From assembly GCA_012515535.1 (NCBI GenBank), contig JAAYYF010000017.1, positions 1-45,248 on the forward strand: a stretch of 45,248 bases of DNA. Reading direction: 5' to 3'. The translations under genes and the position numbers were made by a program. This document shows positions 1-14,833 of the stretch, piece by piece (the first letter of the stretch is position 1; each line of letters starts with the position of its first letter). The stretch comes from Deinococcales bacterium. GTDB lineage: Bacteria > Deinococcota > Deinococci > Deinococcales > Trueperaceae. The notes below the pieces were generated by a model that did no database searches, was not told the DNA's origin, and worked only from the letters and a program-made list of their open reading frames with translations.

Positions 1-2346
1 ACCGGCGGGCGCCTGGAGGCGCGGCTGCGCACCCTGGAGCTCTCCCAGGTGCCGGCGGTGGCGCGCCTGGTGCCGCACCTGAGCGGCGAGGTCAGCGGCG
101 TGGCGCAGCTGCGCGACGGCTTCCTGCTGGGCCAGTTCGTGGCCCCCGAGCTCGACGCCGGCGGCCTCACCTCGCCCATGCAGCTCACCTTCAACGGCAC
201 CCCCGCCGAGGTCGAGGTCAGCCTCCAGCTGCGCGGCGCGCTCGGCAACGCGCGCCTCGCGGGCGGGCGCCTGGGCGGCACCGTCCGCTTCGAGCGCTTC
301 CCGCTGAACCTGCTGGCCACCGCCGTGGTCGGCCCCAGCGACTACACCGCCGACCTCACCGGGGTGATGCGCGTCGACGTGCCGCTCGCCGACCCGCTGG
401 CGGGCTACCTGCGCGTGGCCACCGAGGAGGTGCGCCTCGAGCGCATGGGCGTGCCCACGGTGGGCAACGTGACCGTCACCTTCGAGGAGCGCGCCCTGCT
501 CGTCGAGCGCGCCGAGTTCGAGGGGCGCGGCAGCTGGGCGGCCGGCGGGGTGCTGCGCCCCGACCTGTTCGACTTCCGCCTCGAGGCGCAGGACGCCGAC
601 TTCACGCCGCTGCTGGGCCTGGTGCCGGGCCTGGCGCGCCTGGGCGTCGGCGCCGCCGGCAGCTTCGACGTGACCATCGGCGGCGACGCCGCCCACCCCA
701 GCGCGCGCCTCGCCAGCCCCGAGCTCGAGGTGGAGGTGGCCGGCACGCGCTACCGCCTGGAGGGCACCGAGGCGAGCCTCGAGGGCGTCGACCTGGCGCT
801 GAGCTCGCGGCTGCACGGCCTCAGCCCCGTGACCGGCACGCTCGACCTGGCGGGCGGCGCCCACCTGTCGCTGTTCCCCTTCGCGCTGCGCGACACCGAC
901 GTGGCCGTCAGCGGCGCCGCCCAGCTGAGCGGCTTCGGGCGCCTCACGAACGTCACCGGCGCCCTGCGCCAGGAACGCGACGGTCCGCCCACGGTCCAGC
1001 TGACCGGCCTGATGGGCAGCCAGCCGCTCACGGTCGAGGGCTCGCTTGACCCGCTGGAGCTGCGCGCCAGCGGCCGCGGCGTGACGATGGCGCTGCCGAG
1101 CCTGCTGGTGGCCGAAGCGGTGGTCGACGCCGACCTGCGCCTCACCACCGAGGCGGGCGGCGTCGTGCTGGGCGGCAGCGTGGTGGCCGACGAGGTCACG
1201 CTCGACCCGGCCGTGCGCACGCCGGTCGCGCCCGCGCCCGCCGGTGGCGACGAGGCGGCGCCGGAGGAGGAGGCGCTGGCGGGCGTCGAGGCCGCCCCGA
1301 CGCCCGCGGCCGCGCCGTCGCGCGGCGGGCTCGCGGCGCTGCGCTTCGACGACCTCGCGATCCAGGCGCCGGGGCGCGTGGTGCTCGCCACCAACGTGGG
1401 CTCCTTCGAGGCTGCCCTCGACCTCACCCTCAGCGGCACCGGCGCCGATCCGCGCCTGGCCGGCAGCGCCACCGCCCTGCGCGGCAGCCTGCGCTTCTCG
1501 GGCCGCGAGTTCACCGTCGACCGCGCGGTGGCCACCTTCTCCCCCAACCGCGGGGTGTTCCCCGAGCTCGACGTCGTGGCGCGCACCGAGTTCGACAAGG
1601 CGCGCGTGCTGGCGGCCGCGCCGTCGGTGAGCTTCGCCGCCCCGCGCGAGGGCGGCACCTTCGAGGTGGTGCTGGCGTTCACCGGCCCGGTCGAGCCCGC
1701 CCAGACGGGCGGCTTCCGCTTCGACGTGCGGCCGCTGCTCACCTCCGACGCGCTGCTCGAGGTGCCGGGCGAGGCCATGGGCGGCGCCGTCAGGCCGTTC
1801 ACCGAGGCCGAGCTGATGTCGCTCATCACCCTGGGGCGCTTCGAGCTGAACGCCGACCTGATCGGCGCCGGCGGCCTGGGCGAGGCGGTGGCGCAGGGCG
1901 CGCTCGACACCGCCGTCGACCTGCTGGTGGTGTCGGGCCTCGAGAGCGCCCTGCGCGAGGCGCTCGGCCTCGACGTGGTCGAGATCCGCACCTCGGCGGT
2001 GTCGTCGCTGCTCGAGGAGGGCGGCCAACCGTTCGGGGTGTCGGTGCGCGTGGGCGGCTACCTCAACCCCGAGCTGTTCGCTTCCTACCGCATCGGCACC
2101 TACGACGGCGGCGACCCCAGCTTCGGGCTCACCAACGAGGTGCTGCTGCGCTACGCCCTGGGCCCGCTCGACCTCGACCTCATCGGCCGCCTCGACTTCC
2201 CCACCGCCGGCACCCTGGCCGCGCCGCGCCCCGAGATCGGCGTGCTGCTGGGCTACCAGTTCACGCCCTACCTCGGCATCGACGGTGGGGTCACGCTCGG
2301 CACGCAGCGCAGCCGCCTCGAGTTCGGGGTCACGCTGCGCTGGTGA
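1..2346 (+). CDS. TamB-family (DUF490) envelope protein, C-terminal part, 5' end outside window
   Basis: The reading frame is open from the first base, so the gene is cut by the window edge; 781 residues are visible. They form long runs of short alternating beta strands with many Gly, Leu and Asp residues, as in the AsmA/TamB beta-helical bridge proteins. A Pro/Ala/Glu-rich linker lies at about bases 1218-1325. The last 250 residues look like the DUF490 domain, with repeated beta hairpins and a final aromatic residue (sequence ends LRW). TamB-family proteins span the periplasm and take part in outer-membrane protein insertion or lipid transport. No TamA/BamA partner is visible here. The family call is from overall pattern rather than a catalytic motif. 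The next gene, pckA, lies 108 bases downstream and is unrelated in function. Confidence 0.7.
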   Translation, partial: TGGRLEARLRTLELSQVPAVARLVPHLSGEVSGVAQLRDGFLLGQFVAPELDAGGLTSPMQLTFNGTPAEVEVSLQLRGALGNARLAGGRLGGTVRFERFPLNLLATAVVGPSDYTADLTGVMRVDVPLADPLAGYLRVATEEVRLERMGVPTVGNVTVTFEERALLVERAEFEGRGSWAAGGVLRPDLFDFRLEAQDADFTPLLGLVPGLARLGVGAAGSFDVTIGGDAAHPSARLASPELEVEVAGTRYRLEGTEASLEGVDLALSSRLHGLSPVTGTLDLAGGAHLSLFPFALRDTDVAVSGAAQLSGFGRLTNVTGALRQERDGPPTVQLTGLMGSQPLTVEGSLDPLELRASGRGVTMALPSLLVAEAVVDADLRLTTEAGGVVLGGSVVADEVTLDPAVRTPVAPAPAGGDEAAPEEEALAGVEAAPTPAAAPSRGGLAALRFDDLAIQAPGRVVLATNVGSFEAALDLTLSGTGADPRLAGSATALRGSLRFSGREFTVDRAVATFSPNRGVFPELDVVARTEFDKARVLAAAPSVSFAAPREGGTFEVVLAFTGPVEPAQTGGFRFDVRPLLTSDALLEVPGEAMGGAVRPFTEAELMSLITLGRFELNADLIGAGGLGEAVAQGALDTAVDLLVVSGLESALREALGLDVVEIRTSAVSSLLEEGGQPFGVSVRVGGYLNPELFASYRIGTYDGGDPSFGLTNEVLLRYALGPLDLDLIGRLDFPTAGTLAAPRPEIGVLLGYQFTPYLGIDGGVTLGTQRSRLEFGVTLRW

Positions 2347-2454
2347 GGACGGTTCCCCAGGTGTACGGCAACGCCCGGACGGGGCGCGGCGAACGCGTCG
2401 CCGGCTGGTATATGTGGGCGGTGCGCCGCGCGTGGCGCTGGGAGCGGGTCTCTG

Positions 2455-4059
<1,605 letters not shown>

Positions 4060-4092
4060 CGCTGCGTTCGCGGGCGCGCACGGTGATGCCCT

Positions 4093-4127
4093 GGGGGGAA
4101 CTGCCTAGAGGGTAGGGATGTCCCCCC
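4093..4127 (+). terminator. Possible terminator hairpin after pckA
   Basis: A run of six G at 4093-4098 can pair with six C at 4122-4127, plus one A-T pair, 33 bases after the pckA stop codon. The loop is 21 bases and only CTAACC follows, with no T-run, so this is weak. The hairpin at 4463-4500 is a better candidate for the final stop. Confidence 0.3.
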
Positions 4128-4462
4128 TAACCTATGTTTCCGAACTGCGATACAGGAACGCCCAGCGTGCAGCGTTACGTAACGCGTACCGCCGTCGCCG
4201 TAGCGACCCGGGGGCCCGTCGCGAACGCAACTGATGCGTACACGCCCGGTTCCCGGCAGGCGCTAGCCGCCCGCGCGATCGGCACCTCCGGCCTCAGGCG
4301 GGACCGAGCCAGGTGGCGGGAAGTACGTCGTAGACGGGAAACGCGCGTCCTACGAACCGCACCACACGAGGAGCTTGCGTGGAGCGGTTCGGAACCCACG
4401 CGAAACGAGACCTAGCCTGCTCCGACCCCCGCCACGACGGCGCAGGGGGTCCACCACGACGT

Positions 4463-4500
4463 AAGCCCTGGACGCCGCTCGTGGCGGTCGTCCAGGGCTT
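4463..4500. terminator. Bidirectional terminator hairpin between pckA and ctp
   Basis: AAGCCCTGGACG (4463-4474) is the exact reverse complement of CGTCCAGGGCTT (4489-4500), giving a 12-bp perfect stem. The loop contains a further CCGC / GCGG pair. Each arm carries AA or TT at its end, which suits termination from either side. It lies between converging genes, 60 bases after the ctp stop on the minus strand. Confidence 0.65.
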
Positions 4501-4560
4501 CGTACCTTCAGGCTTCGCGGCCCGCGCAGCGCGACAGCGGCGCGGACCACCACCCTAGCG

Positions 4561-5901
4561 TCAGTTCGACGCCGCCTCGCCGTTCACCAGCACCTCGAGG
4601 GCGGCCTGCAGCACCGGGTCGCGCTCCAGGTCCACGAGCGCCTCGCCCTGCACGGCGCTCGCCTCGCGCACCTCGCCCAGGGCCATGATGGTGAAGGTGC
4701 CGTCCTCGTTGGCCGTGGCCTCGCCGATCACCTCGCCGTCGACCGACAGCTGGACCGTCTGGCCCGGGCGCAGCCCGCGGCCGTCGGCCACCACGGTGTT
4801 CGGGAAGCGCGTGTCGGCGACGATGATGTCGGGCGTCACGCCCTTCTCGGCGATGCTGCTGCGGTCGGGGGTGAGCCACTCGAACGACACGTACTGCAGC
4901 TGGCTGCCGTCGGAGAGCGAGATGACCGTCTGGCCGACGCCCTTGCCGAACGTCTGCTCGCCGATCACGATCGCGCGGCCCGACTGCTGCAGCGCGCCCG
5001 CCACGATCTCGGAGGCGGAGGCGGAGTTCTGGTTGACCAGCACCACCAGCGGCAGGTCGTAGGAGCCGCGCTGCGCCGCCGCGTACAGCTGCGTGACGCC
5101 GCGCGAGCGCTGGTAGACGATCGGGCCCTCGTCGAGGAACTCGTCGGCCACGTAGACCGCCTGCGGCAGCAGGCCGCCGGGGTTGTCGCGCAGGTCGAGC
5201 ACCAGCGAGGTGGCGCCCTGCAGGATCAGCTGGTCGATCTGCTCGACCATCTGGTCGGTGAGCAGGCGGTTGTTGAAGGAGCTGAGCGACACGTAGCCCA
5301 CGTTGTCGGGCAGCATGGTGCTGCTCACGTCGACGATCTGGATCACGCCGCGCGTGATGGTGAAGCTGAGGGGCTCGTCGGCGCCGGGGCGGTTCATCAG
5401 CAGGTTCACCGTGGTGCCCTCGGGGCCGCGCACCAGGTCGGCGACGTCGCTGGCGGTCATCTCCGCCACGTCCACGCCGTCGACCTCCAGGAACACGTCG
5501 CCGCGCTGGAGGCCCGCCTCGAAGGCGGGGCTGCCCTGGTAGACCGTCAGGATCTCGACGCCCTTGCCGGTGTTGCGGTCGTGCGCGGTGAGCACCGCGC
5601 CGATGCCGCCGAACGAGCCGGTGCTGTCCTGGCGGTCGCGGGCGGCCGCCTTCGGCTCGACGTAGGTGCTGAACTGGTCGTCGAGCGCCTCCACCATGCC
5701 GGTGATGGCCCCGCGGATCAGGATGTCGTCGTCGACCTCGGTGAGGTAGCCGCTCTTGATGGCGCCGTACGCCTGCATCAGCGCCCGCCCCGTGGAGCTC
5801 CCGAGGAACTCGTTGGTGTAGTCCCTTCCGAGCTGTGCGTAGACGACCATGGTGAAGGCCACGAGGGCCGCCAGGCCGGTGATGTACCATCTGCGCTTCA
5901 T
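4561..5901 (-). CDS. ctp: Carboxy-terminal processing protease (S41A family) with PDZ domain
   Basis: Exported or membrane-anchored serine protease of the CtpA/Prc family, which trims C-termini of envelope proteins. The 446-residue protein starts MKRRWYITG with one hydrophobic segment (about residues 6-23), a signal anchor or signal peptide. A PDZ domain spans about residues 98-180, and the S41 protease core follows. The catalytic Ser/Lys dyad is present: Ser295 within NSASASE and Lys320 within TFGKG, 25 residues apart as in E. coli Prc. The frame is open further upstream, but the ATG at 5901 was chosen because GGGAGG lies 5 bases before it and the signal segment begins there. A TATACT box lies 43 bases upstream. 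It is transcribed divergently from glgA. Confidence 0.93.
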   Translation of the reverse strand: MKRRWYITGLAALVAFTMVVYAQLGRDYTNEFLGSSTGRALMQAYGAIKSGYLTEVDDDILIRGAITGMVEALDDQFSTYVEPKAAARDRQDSTGSFGGIGAVLTAHDRNTGKGVEILTVYQGSPAFEAGLQRGDVFLEVDGVDVAEMTASDVADLVRGPEGTTVNLLMNRPGADEPLSFTITRGVIQIVDVSSTMLPDNVGYVSLSSFNNRLLTDQMVEQIDQLILQGATSLVLDLRDNPGGLLPQAVYVADEFLDEGPIVYQRSRGVTQLYAAAQRGSYDLPLVVLVNQNSASASEIVAGALQQSGRAIVIGEQTFGKGVGQTVISLSDGSQLQYVSFEWLTPDRSSIAEKGVTPDIIVADTRFPNTVVADGRGLRPGQTVQLSVDGEVIGEATANEDGTFTIMALGEVREASAVQGEALVDLERDPVLQAALEVLVNGEAASN

Positions 5902-5943
5902 TGAGCCTCCCAAAGGCGCTTGGTGGGCGCTTACTGCTGTACG

Positions 5944-5949
5944 AGTATA
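5944..5949 (-). promoter_or_regulatory. -10 box for ctp
   Basis: TATACT on the minus strand, 42-47 bases before the ctp start codon, leaving a short 5' leader that includes the GGGAGG ribosome binding site. No good -35 hexamer is seen at 16-18 bases. Confidence 0.5.
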
Positions 5950-6055
5950 TGTGCCCACGGCTCGGTTCGTCGTCATCGGGCGTCGTCGCGACCGCGATAC
6001 CCTAACCGTACCTCCGCGCGGGCGGCTACCGGTTACGCCACGCACCTCCGCCGGC

Positions 6056-6061
6056 TAACCT
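6056..6061 (+). promoter_or_regulatory. -10 box for leaderless glgA
   Basis: TAACCT followed by 7 bases and then the glgA ATG. This matches the TAnnnT-6/7-start pattern of leaderless genes seen repeatedly in this window. No ribosome binding site is present before glgA. Confidence 0.5.
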
Positions 6062-6068
6062 GTCGGGC

Positions 6069-7463
6069 ATGCGCGTGCTCTTCGCCAGCGCCGAGGTGGC
6101 GCCCTTCAGCAAGACGGGCGGGCTCGGCGACGTGGCGGGCGCCCTGCCGCGCGCCCTGGCCCGGCTGGGCCTCGAGGTGCTGGTCGTGACCCCCTGGTAC
6201 CGCTCGGTGCCCACCGACCCCGCGCCGTACTGGATCGGCGACGTGGAGGTGCCGTTCGACGGCGGCTTCGAGCCCGTCGGCGTGGGCACGCTCGAGCGCG
6301 ACGGGGTGCGCTACGCCTTCGTGGGCCACCCCGACCTCTCGCGCCCGCGCCTCTACGGCTACCCCGACGACGCCCGGCGCTTCGCGCGCTTCTCGCGCGC
6401 CGTGCCGCAGGTGGCGGCGCGGGTCGGCTTCGCCCCTGACCTGCTGCACGCCAACGACTGGCACACCGGCTACCTGCCGCTGCTGCTGGCGCGCGGCTGG
6501 CACCTGCCGCCCGGCTTCCCGCACCTGCCGTCGGTCTTCACGGTGCACAACGCCCAGCACCAGGGCGAGTCGGAGATGGCGGCCACGCTCCACTGGCTGC
6601 GCCTGGGCCGCGAGGCGGCCCACGGCTACCTCGACCGCTTCGGCGCCGCCAACGCCCTGCTGGCCGGGGTGGGCGCCGCCGAGCGCGTCACGACCGTCAG
6701 CCCCACCTACGCCCAGGAGCTGCAGCAGCCGGAGTACGGCTTCGGCCTCGACGGCGCCTTCCGCGCCGTGGCCGGCAAGCTGGTCGGCATCCTCAACGGC
6801 CTCGACGTGAACGAGTGGGACCCGGCCACCGACCCGCACCTGGCGGCGCGCTACTCGGCCGGCGACCTGGCCGGCAAGGCCGCGAACAAGCGGGCGCTGG
6901 CGCGCGAGCTCGGCCTCGACCCCGAGCGGCCGCTGCTCGGGGTGGTGTCGCGCTTCGCCGAGCAGAAGGGCATCGACCTGCTGGTGGCCGCGGCAGAGCG
7001 CCTGCTGGCGGCGGGCTGGGGGCTGGCGCTCCTGGGCACCGGCGACCCGCGGCTGGAGGCGGCCGTGCGGGCGCTGGCGACGGAGCGGCCGGGGGCGGTG
7101 GGCGCCGTGGTCGGCTTCGACGAGGCGCTGGCCCACCGCGTCTACGCCGGCGCCGACGCGCTGGCGGTGCCGAGCCGCTTCGAGCCGTGCGGCCTCAGCC
7201 AGATGATCGCCATGCGCTACGGCACGCTGCCGGTCGTGCGCGCCACCGGCGGCCTCAAGGACACCGTGGCGCACGGGCGCACCGGCTTCGTGTTCGAGCA
7301 CGCCACGCCCGAGGGGCTGCTGTGGGCGGCCGGCGAGGCGGCGCGCGCCTACGGCACCCCCGCCTGGCGCGAGATGCAGCTGGCGGCCATGCGCCAGGAC
7401 CTGTCGTGGGACGCCTCGGCGCGGCGCTATGCCGCCCTGTACGGCAGCGTGCTACCGTCTTAG
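6069..7463 (+). CDS. glgA: Glycogen synthase, ADP-glucose type (GT5)
   Basis: Transfers glucose from ADP-glucose to the growing alpha-1,4-glucan chain in the cytoplasm. The 464-residue protein is normal for bacterial GlgA. The N-terminal ADP-glucose site KTGGLGD lies at residues 15-21. The C-terminal half has the GT-B donor site, with SRFEPCGLSQ containing the conserved EPCGL, and then YGTLPVVRATGGLKDTV. The ATG at 6069 has no Shine-Dalgarno sequence but sits 7 bases after TAACCT, so it is probably read from a leaderless transcript. The TPR gene starts 2 bases after its stop. No other glycogen gene (glgB, glgC) is in the window. Confidence 0.95.
   Translation: MRVLFASAEVAPFSKTGGLGDVAGALPRALARLGLEVLVVTPWYRSVPTDPAPYWIGDVEVPFDGGFEPVGVGTLERDGVRYAFVGHPDLSRPRLYGYPDDARRFARFSRAVPQVAARVGFAPDLLHANDWHTGYLPLLLARGWHLPPGFPHLPSVFTVHNAQHQGESEMAATLHWLRLGREAAHGYLDRFGAANALLAGVGAAERVTTVSPTYAQELQQPEYGFGLDGAFRAVAGKLVGILNGLDVNEWDPATDPHLAARYSAGDLAGKAANKRALARELGLDPERPLLGVVSRFAEQKGIDLLVAAAERLLAAGWGLALLGTGDPRLEAAVRALATERPGAVGAVVGFDEALAHRVYAGADALAVPSRFEPCGLSQMIAMRYGTLPVVRATGGLKDTVAHGRTGFVFEHATPEGLLWAAGEAARAYGTPAWREMQLAAMRQDLSWDASARRYAALYGSVLPS
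7453..7458 (+). promoter_or_regulatory. Possible -10 box for the TPR gene, inside the end of glgA
   Basis: TACCGT, then 7 bases, then the GTG start at 7466. The box lies within the last codons of glgA. It would allow leaderless transcription of the TPR gene separately from glgA. Confidence 0.4.
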
Positions 7464-7465
7464 CC

Positions 7466-8305
7466 GTGAACGACGCCGTACCCAACGACGCGCCGGCCGA
7501 CGACGGGCGCGAGCCGGCCCCCGCCGGCGCCCCGGCCAGCCCCGAGGCCGCCCTCGACTGGCGCCAGCTGGTGGCCGAGCGCCGCTTCGTGGCGGCCCGC
7601 AACGCCTACCTCGTCACGGGCGAGCAGGACCCCGACGTGCGGGCCGCGCTGAACGCCCTCATCGACGTCTTCGACCTGGTGCGCGAGCGCGCGTTCGGGC
7701 GAGCGCTGGAGCGCATCGAGCGCCTCGAGGAGCGCGCCGCGTTCGTGCCGTGGGCCGAGCTGGAGGAGGACCTCGGCGTTCTGAGAGAGTCGGCGGCGGC
7801 CCTCGACGTGCGCGACCCCGACCGCGCCCGCGGCCTGCTGCTGGCGCTCGAGGGCACCTGGTTCGAGGCCGAGACGCTCACGCAGCTGGGCACCACCTAC
7901 GTCTACGACTCCGACCTCGAGGAGGCCGCGCGCCTCTTCGAGCGCGCGATCGAGCTCGACCCGCAGCACTACCGCGCCCTCACCAACCTGGGCAACGTCG
8001 CGCTCGAGCAGGACCGCGTCGACGACGCCATCGAGCTCTACCAGCGCGCGCTGAAGATCGACGAGGAGTTCCCCAACGCCCACCACAACCTGGGGGTGGC
8101 GTACCGCAAGAAGGGCCAGCTCGCCAAGAGCGTGCGCTCGCTGCGCCGCGCGCAGCGCACCCAGCACCGCCAGGAGGTGGCCGAGGCGCGCGAGAGCATC
8201 GGCAAGTGGGCGGGGCCGAACGTGGCGAAGTACTTCCGCTGGATCGTCTACGCCCTGATCGCGGTGGGCGCCTACGTGCTGCTGCGCATGGCGGGCTACC
8301 TCTGA
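7466..8305 (+). CDS. TPR-repeat protein with C-terminal membrane anchor
   Basis: A 279-residue protein of unknown specific role. The first 30 residues are Pro/Ala/Asp-rich and disordered-looking. About residues 130-230 contain three consecutive TPR motifs, recognisable from the pattern LFERAIELDP..ALTNLGN and YQRALKIDE..AHHNLGVAY. The last 20 residues are hydrophobic (IVYALIAVGAYVLLRMAGYL), so the protein is probably tail-anchored with the repeats in the cytoplasm. TPR proteins act as scaffolds; the partner cannot be told from sequence. The GTG start was chosen because it directly follows the glgA stop and lies 7 bases after TACCGT; the frame upstream overlaps glgA and is not protein-like. 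It converges with glmS. Confidence 0.8.
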   Translation: MNDAVPNDAPADDGREPAPAGAPASPEAALDWRQLVAERRFVAARNAYLVTGEQDPDVRAALNALIDVFDLVRERAFGRALERIERLEERAAFVPWAELEEDLGVLRESAAALDVRDPDRARGLLLALEGTWFEAETLTQLGTTYVYDSDLEEAARLFERAIELDPQHYRALTNLGNVALEQDRVDDAIELYQRALKIDEEFPNAHHNLGVAYRKKGQLAKSVRSLRRAQRTQHRQEVAEARESIGKWAGPNVAKYFRWIVYALIAVGAYVLLRMAGYL

Positions 8306-8317
8306 CCCACCCGGCGC

Positions 8318-8359
8318 GGCGCCGAGCGCGACGCGCACGCAGGCGTCACGCTCGGCGCC
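8318..8359. terminator. Bidirectional terminator between the TPR gene and glmS
   Basis: Two 17-base arms, 8318-8334 and 8343-8359, are complementary with a single C/A mismatch around an 8-base loop. The stem begins 13 bases after the TPR stop codon and ends 25 bases short of the glmS stop, so it can serve both converging genes. Confidence 0.75.
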
Positions 8360-8383
8360 CGAGGCGCTAGCCGGCCCCCGGCC

Positions 8384-10252
<1,869 letters not shown>

Positions 10253-10682
10253 GTCGTCGATGCCTTTCCGGAAGAAGGGTTCAAGACGTAGCTCTACGTC
10301 GGCCGAGCGGGCGGAGCGACCCGGTTCGGCGAACACCTGCTCGTGTGGTTACACCCCGGACGGGCTCGAGTGAGGGGGGTACGGCTCAGGAGGGGCCCGC
10401 AGACTCGTGAGGGGTGGGCTGGCCACCGCCTCGTTCGCGCTTTCGGCTCGGGGGCTCGCGCCGCCCTGCCTATCCTCCGGCCTCGGCGCCCGTACGGGCG
10501 CGACCCGGAGGCCCTCCACCTCGTCACCGAGCGGCGCGTGAACGTGCTGCGCGCCGGCTCGGGCTTGCGCTACCTCGGCGTCCTGTTCCGCTTCTGCTCA
10601 GGCTCCGGAATCACCTCCTCCGCCACGGGCGCGTGGCCCGCCGCTGCTCGGACGGCGCCTGAGCGCCAGGACCGGGCCAGGG
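10253..10682. other. Non-coding region upstream of glmS and downstream of the phe operon
   Basis: About 430 bases with no supportable gene. It holds the dyad at 10285-10300 and a larger compound hairpin at 10474-10511: outer arms CCTCCGG (10474-10480) and CCGGAGG (10505-10511) enclose a 16-base perfect palindrome GCGCCCGTACGGGCGC (10486-10501). The region should contain the glmS promoter and the end of the phe operon transcript. I did not recognise a glmS ribozyme, tRNA, SRP RNA or other known RNA. Confidence 0.55.
10285..10300. repeat. Inverted repeat in the glmS upstream region
   Basis: GACGTAG and CTACGTC (7 bases each) are separated by CT. As RNA it would fold with a 4-base loop; as DNA it is a compact dyad typical of a dimeric regulator site. 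It sits 33-48 bases upstream of the glmS start codon. Confidence 0.4.
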
Positions 10683-11212
10683 TCAGTTCCAGGGCTCGCC
10701 GACCACGAACCAGGACCGTAGCCCCTGGTAGGCGCGCCGCTCCAACTCCTGTTCCGGCTCCGGAAGCAGCGGATACAGCAGGATACTGCGCCCCATGGTC
10801 ACGAGTGGTGAGCGTTGCAGCGCCGCCGACACGCCCCAGGGGGCGTTGCGCGGCGGGTAGTAGATCTCGCGCGGGTTCAGCACGTTGCGCTCGATGGGCA
10901 GCGAGGTGACCAGCGCCACCGTCATCGCCAGCCCGAGCGCCAAGCCGCCCAGGCCGCCGCCCACCATGCCGGGCCAGCGCTGCCGCAGGGCGGGGCTACC
11001 GAGGCGCCGCCCGATGACCGCGAGCAGCAGCCCGCCCAGCAGCGCCGCCACCAGCGCTACCGCCGGGCCGCGGGCGCCCACCACGAGCAGCGGGCGTAGC
11101 AGCAGCACGCCGCCGACGCCCACCACCAGGCCGCCCCAGCCGCGCTTGGCGCCGAGGGCGGTGTAGACCGCCACCAGCGCCACCAGCAGGACGTCGACCC
11201 ACGTGACCCCGA

Positions 11213-11216
<4 letters not shown>
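10683..11216 (-). CDS. CvpA-like membrane protein
   Basis: A 177-residue protein starting MIGVTWVDVLLVALVAVYTALG. Three to four hydrophobic segments fill the first 110 residues, followed by a polar C-terminal part of about 70 residues rich in Pro and Arg. The N-terminal pattern (a Val-Asp pair, a long hydrophobic stretch, then a basic RGWGG loop) resembles the CvpA family of inner-membrane proteins linked to colicin V production and envelope stress, but the C-terminal half is not typical. Its ATG overlaps the pheT stop (ATGA), so its translation is coupled to the phe operon. The start is set by that overlap; the frame upstream lies in pheT and has no protein character. The function is unknown. 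Confidence 0.6.
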
Positions 11217-14709
<3,493 letters not shown>

Positions 14710-14738
14710 CTAACGCAGCGTAGAGGCCAGCCCTACGC

Positions 14739-14777
14739 TCAGCAGGTAAAGAAGCGCGAAGCCGCCGGGCTTCTCAT
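14739..14777 (-). CDS. pheST leader peptide (12 residues, two adjacent Phe)
   Basis: ATG followed by eleven codons and TGA, coding MRSPAASRFFTC. The two Phe codons TTC-TTT are codons 9 and 10 (14753-14748). It has no ribosome binding site; its ATG lies 7 bases after the TACACT -10 box, so it is probably translated from a leaderless RNA. It is analogous to E. coli PheM but unrelated in sequence. The peptide itself needs no function; its translation senses charged tRNA-Phe. Confidence 0.75.
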   Translation of the reverse strand: MRSPAASRFFTC

Positions 14778-14784
14778 GGCGGTG

Positions 14785-14814
14785 AGTGTAAGGCCGTTCC
14801 CGACGCGCTGTCAA
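14785..14814 (-). promoter_or_regulatory. Promoter of the pheST operon
   Basis: A consensus -35 TTGACA (14814-14809), an 18-base spacer and the -10 TACACT (14790-14785). This is the best sigma-70-type promoter in the window. It places the RNA start near the ATG of the leader peptide. It lies just after the stop of the gene at 14834-15388. Confidence 0.85.
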
Positions 14815-14833
14815 CGCGCCGGCGGCCGGCCGC

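Larger units (their letters stand above)
4060..4560. other. Non-coding gap with several inverted repeats
   Basis: No convincing gene is seen; open frames here have no family pattern. The stretch holds a perfect 14-base palindrome at 4172-4185 (GCGTTACGTAACGC), an interrupted inverted repeat CGAACCGC / GCGGTTCG with arms about 4354-4361 and 4382-4389 whose inner part CCAC / GTGG can also pair, a 7-bp hairpin GACCCCC / GGGGGTC at 4424-4451, and a 12-bp hairpin at 4463-4500 (listed separately). The composition is less codon-like than in its neighbours. It could hold a small RNA or just terminators and decayed sequence. Confidence 0.6.

Noticed and set aside
750-1991. Long minus-strand frame opposite the TamB-family gene
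   Set aside because: It is a Ser/Arg/Pro-rich shadow of the real gene; codon positions and domain pattern support only the plus strand.
4134-4415. 93-codon open frame in the pckA-ctp gap
   Set aside because: Composition is irregular, no ribosome binding site or -10 box at the right distance, and it overlaps strong inverted repeats.
10253-10682. glmS ribozyme
   Set aside because: I could not recognise the conserved core or cleavage site upstream of glmS; the hairpins present do not match it.
10343-10909. Plus-strand open frames in the gap upstream of glmS
   Set aside because: They are Arg/Pro/Gly-rich chance frames of GC-rich DNA and run into the CvpA-like gene on the other strand.
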